Below, piece by piece: positions 61,903 to 64,000 of a stretch of DNA of 64,000 nt. A program made the position numbers and the translations under genes. The DNA is from Mesorhizobium sp. B2-3-4 (GTDB taxonomy: Bacteria; Pseudomonadota; Alphaproteobacteria; Rhizobiales; Rhizobiaceae): positions 1-64,000 of the forward strand of contig NZ_VFVY01000029.1 of assembly GCF_006442315.1 (NCBI RefSeq), given 5' to 3'. The notes below the pieces were generated by a model that searched no databases, was not told the DNA's origin, and saw only the letters and a list, made by a program, of their open reading frames with translations. Every line of letters begins with the position of its first letter. The stretch's first letter is position 1.

Positions 61903-63009
61903 TCACCTTGCGGCGGAAGGAAAGATCGCGTTCAGCCGCCTCTCGGCCTTCTCTCTCATCGTCCGCTCCAATGCCTCGATCGGCACCAACCGCTCGTGGT
62001 CGCCGACCCGCAGCCGCGCAAACGGATACAGTCGGTAGGCCGCGACTGTCCCACGTGTCCCACCGTCCGCGCTGACATCGACACTGAAAATCCCGCCGAT
62101 GCGCCCCGGCCACGGCTGGCGGGCAAAAGCGGTGCCGAGGAAATCGCCAAGCCCATAGGCAGCCACCGTCGCGCCGATCCGCTCGACCGGCTGCACGACA
62201 TGAGCATGATGGCCGGCGATCAGCCCGACGCCTTGCGCCGTCAGCCGCCGCGCCAACGCCCTGGTTTCGGCACGTGGGAAATGCCGGAACTCCCAGTCCC
62301 AATGCGGCACGGCACAGAGGAGATCGACCCCCGCGCCCGCCGCGCGTGGCCAGCGAGCCGGATCGCCTTCGATGGCGACGCGGCCGGCAAACAGCTTGTC
62401 GTCGGCATTGCGCCAGAGGGTGAAGGCGGCGAAGCCGATGGCAAGCGGCCCGGCCGTGAACCGTTCGACCGGACCATTGGCGGCCAGGCCGATGCCGCGG
62501 ATGCCGAGCCGCCGCAAGGCCGCAAGCGTCGCCTCGAAGCCGGCGACGCCCTGGTCGAACACGTGATTGTTGGCCAGCGACAGCACCAGTTTTTCACGGT
62601 CGATCCCGACCGCGGCCAGCGCTTCGGCCAGAAAGCGCTCACTCATCGCATGATGCGTGCCAAGCCTGGTTCCCAGCACCGCGCTCGGCCTGTCGACAAC
62701 GGGGCTTTCGCAATTGCCGATCACCAGGTCGGCTGCTCCAAGCAGCGCCTTGATCGCCGGATCGCACTCCGGCGCACGGCTGTTGGCCACCGCCGAGATA
62801 TCGCCGATGAAGGCCAGCCGCACCGTCTGTCCCGGTGGCGGCTCCATCAGCGTCGCCGATGCCGGCGCAAACCCGTTGGCGTCGCCCCCCAGCGACGGCT
62901 TCAGGAAACGCGGCAGCCAGGACAGTTTGTAGGAAAGCGGATAGTTCGACACGGCTACGCCCAATCGTTTGCCTTCTGTAAACCGTCCGTGGGTCGGGTT
63001 GAAGCGCAT
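61903..63009 (-). CDS. CapA-family metallophosphatase-like protein
   Basis: The 368-residue protein belongs to the PGA_cap (CapA) branch of calcineurin-like metallophosphatases. It shows LAFIGDISAVANS (first Asp), VIGNCESPVVD, LSLANNHVFDQGVAG, VPHWDWEFRHF and IAGHHAHVVQPVERI. Related proteins act in poly-gamma-glutamate capsule synthesis, but no other cap gene is near, so the role is open. ATG 63009 lies right behind GAGGG, closer than ideal. It is divergent from the partial secreted gene. Confidence 0.83.
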   Translation of the reverse strand: MRFNPTHGRFTEGKRLGVAVSNYPLSYKLSWLPRFLKPSLGGDANGFAPASATLMEPPPGQTVRLAFIGDISAVANSRAPECDPAIKALLGAADLVIGNCESPVVDRPSAVLGTRLGTHHAMSERFLAEALAAVGIDREKLVLSLANNHVFDQGVAGFEATLAALRRLGIRGIGLAANGPVERFTAGPLAIGFAAFTLWRNADDKLFAGRVAIEGDPARWPRAAGAGVDLLCAVPHWDWEFRHFPRAETRALARRLTAQGVGLIAGHHAHVVQPVERIGATVAAYGLGDFLGTAFARQPWPGRIGGIFSVDVSADGGTRGTVAAYRLYPFARLRVGDHERLVPIEALERTMREKAERRLNAIFPSAAR

Positions 63010-63124
63010 CCCTCGGCAATCATGCAACGATGTGGACCACCAAATTGGCCGTGACAGGCGCGATGCCGCAAATAGCCGCAAATCCGTGTATGGTTGTCCA
63101 CGACAAATGCTTGGGAGGGGAAAG

Positions 63125-64000
63125 ATGACACGACTGGCAAGCCTGCTGGCTTCCGCCTTCATTGTGCTTCTGCCGGTGTCTGCCGCGCAGGCCGCCATGC
63201 CCGAAGCGGCAACCGCTTTGTTCGAGGCGAGGACCGTGGCCGCCCGCGACAGCGCCCTGTCGACGCTGGAAACTGCGGCGCCCGGGGATCCGGCATCGGC
63301 CTATGCCGCCGGCGCTGGCGAGTTCTTCACCGCGCTCGAACTGCTGGCCAGCGGCCTGCACCGCCATGGCTTCGAGAGCCCACAATCCTTCATGCTGCCG
63401 CTGATGCAGCTCCCCGTGCCGGCCAATCCCAATCCCGAGCCGCTGACCTATGAGGCGTTCCGCGCCATCCTCGTCGCTTTCCGCGACCGGCTGGGAAAAT
63501 CCGCCGCGACACTGGGCTCGGTGCCGGCCGGTGCCGATATCGGCATGGTCATCGACCTCACCCATGTCGGCATCGACCTCAACGAGGACGGCACGATCGC
63601 GCCGGACGAAAGCATGGCCGCTATCATGACGGCGCTGTCGCGCGGCAGCGTTGCACTGGACGGCGCCGCGCCCTCGCTCACCTTCCGCTTCGACCGCGCC
63701 GACGGCTACTGGCTGCAGGGCTATGCGCAGTTCCTGATGGCGCAGGCCGATTTCTGGCTGGCGCATGATTTCAGGAGCACCTTCGACGGCTCGTTCCACA
63801 TGCTGTTCCCGCGCGCTAAACTGCCGCTGCAGAATATTCTCGTGCCGCCGCCGAGCGAGATGGGCTCGAACATCTTTGCCTCGGAGTGGCGCATCGCCGA
63901 CTTCATCTCGATGGTGCACATGATCAACTGGCCGGTGGTCGAGCCGGAGCGCCGCAAGGCGGCGCGCCAGGAACTGCTCGAAATGATCCGGCTGTCGCGC
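63125..64000 (+). CDS. Secreted protein of unknown function, 3' end outside window
   Basis: The visible 292 residues start with a signal peptide (MTRLASLLASAFIVLLPVSA, cleavage after AQA) and continue without a stop to the window edge. GGGAGGGGAAAG precedes ATG 63125. Residues 151-162 read DLNEDGTIAPDE, a good match to an EF-hand loop (D-x-N-x-D-G-x-I-x-x-x-E), so calcium binding is possible. The rest, including WLQGYAQFLMAQADFWLAHD and MVHMINWPVV, is not recognised. Confidence 0.72.
   Translation, partial: MTRLASLLASAFIVLLPVSAAQAAMPEAATALFEARTVAARDSALSTLETAAPGDPASAYAAGAGEFFTALELLASGLHRHGFESPQSFMLPLMQLPVPANPNPEPLTYEAFRAILVAFRDRLGKSAATLGSVPAGADIGMVIDLTHVGIDLNEDGTIAPDESMAAIMTALSRGSVALDGAAPSLTFRFDRADGYWLQGYAQFLMAQADFWLAHDFRSTFDGSFHMLFPRAKLPLQNILVPPPSEMGSNIFASEWRIADFISMVHMINWPVVEPERRKAARQELLEMIRLSR

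Noticed and set aside
61882..63054. Plus-strand open frame of 390 codons
   Set aside because: Antisense to the CapA-type gene, which carries all metallophosphatase motifs.
1..64000. CRISPR arrays, rRNA, tRNA, insertion sequences or prophage genes
   Set aside because: No regularly spaced direct repeats, no tRNA cloverleaf, no rRNA stretch, and no transposase or integrase motif seen on either strand.

Overview
The window is high-GC DNA from a rhizobial alphaproteobacterium, most likely a Mesorhizobium or a close relative. The clearest pointers are the gene order lysR(lsrB/vtlR) - trxB - lrp/asnC, which I recall from Sinorhizobium, next to minus-strand small RNAs of AbcR and suhB/mmgR type. A DUF1344 secreted protein, paired extensin-like proteins and RIME-like palindromes in several gaps fit as well. 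The genus is inferred; no rRNA or tRNA gene lies in the window.

0-9 kb: a glutathione S-transferase, two translationally coupled EAL-domain proteins, aspartate aminotransferase, an efflux pump divergent from its TetR regulator across a clear operator, a cupin and a membrane GGDEF-EAL protein. 9-15 kb: an EF-G-like GTPase, then an apparently non-coding gap with two minus-strand small RNAs whose hairpin loops expose CUCCUCCC (anti-Shine-Dalgarno), an ICMT-like methyltransferase, lsrB/vtlR, trxB and lrp. 15-23 kb: a lipopolysaccharide inner-core block, with hldE-gmhA-gmhB on the minus strand, hldD-waaF-waaC on the plus strand and a GT2 glycosyltransferase nearby. Together they would make ADP-heptose and add it to lipid A-Kdo. 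23-31 kb: greA with a terminator hairpin in its leader, a TPR protein, a DUF3775 protein, two tandem extensin-like proteins with LAS-peptidase motifs, an LssY-C protein, an MDR dehydrogenase divergent from a LysR regulator, and a CNNM/CorC-type membrane protein.

31-36 kb: a one-direction cluster of an RTX-bearing GH16 glycanase and its own type I ABC transporter and adaptor, probably for exopolysaccharide trimming. 36-46 kb: a DMT permease, a DGPF/YCII protein coupled to an ECF42-type sigma factor, a GT1 glycosyltransferase, a HxlR-EmrA-EmrB operon, and two more HxlR regulators, one beside a quinone-reductase-like gene and one divergent from an FMN reductase. 46-53 kb: a thioesterase, a dehalogenase-fold hydrolase, a long-form SAICAR synthase, and a three-gene overlapping operon (GMC oxidoreductase, enolase-superfamily enzyme, 3-hydroxyisobutyrate-type dehydrogenase).

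53-64 kb: a lipid kinase, a 690-base gap holding a structured plus-strand RNA candidate that ends in a strong terminator, a run of unrecognised membrane and secreted proteins, a Tat-like FAD oxidase, DUF1344, DUF2314, DUF3137 and CapA-family proteins, and a secreted protein cut by the window edge. I saw no transposase, phage gene, CRISPR array or rRNA/tRNA gene. The least explained parts are the small-RNA gap (10.8-11.7 kb), the greA leader and the 54.25-54.63 kb RNA candidate.
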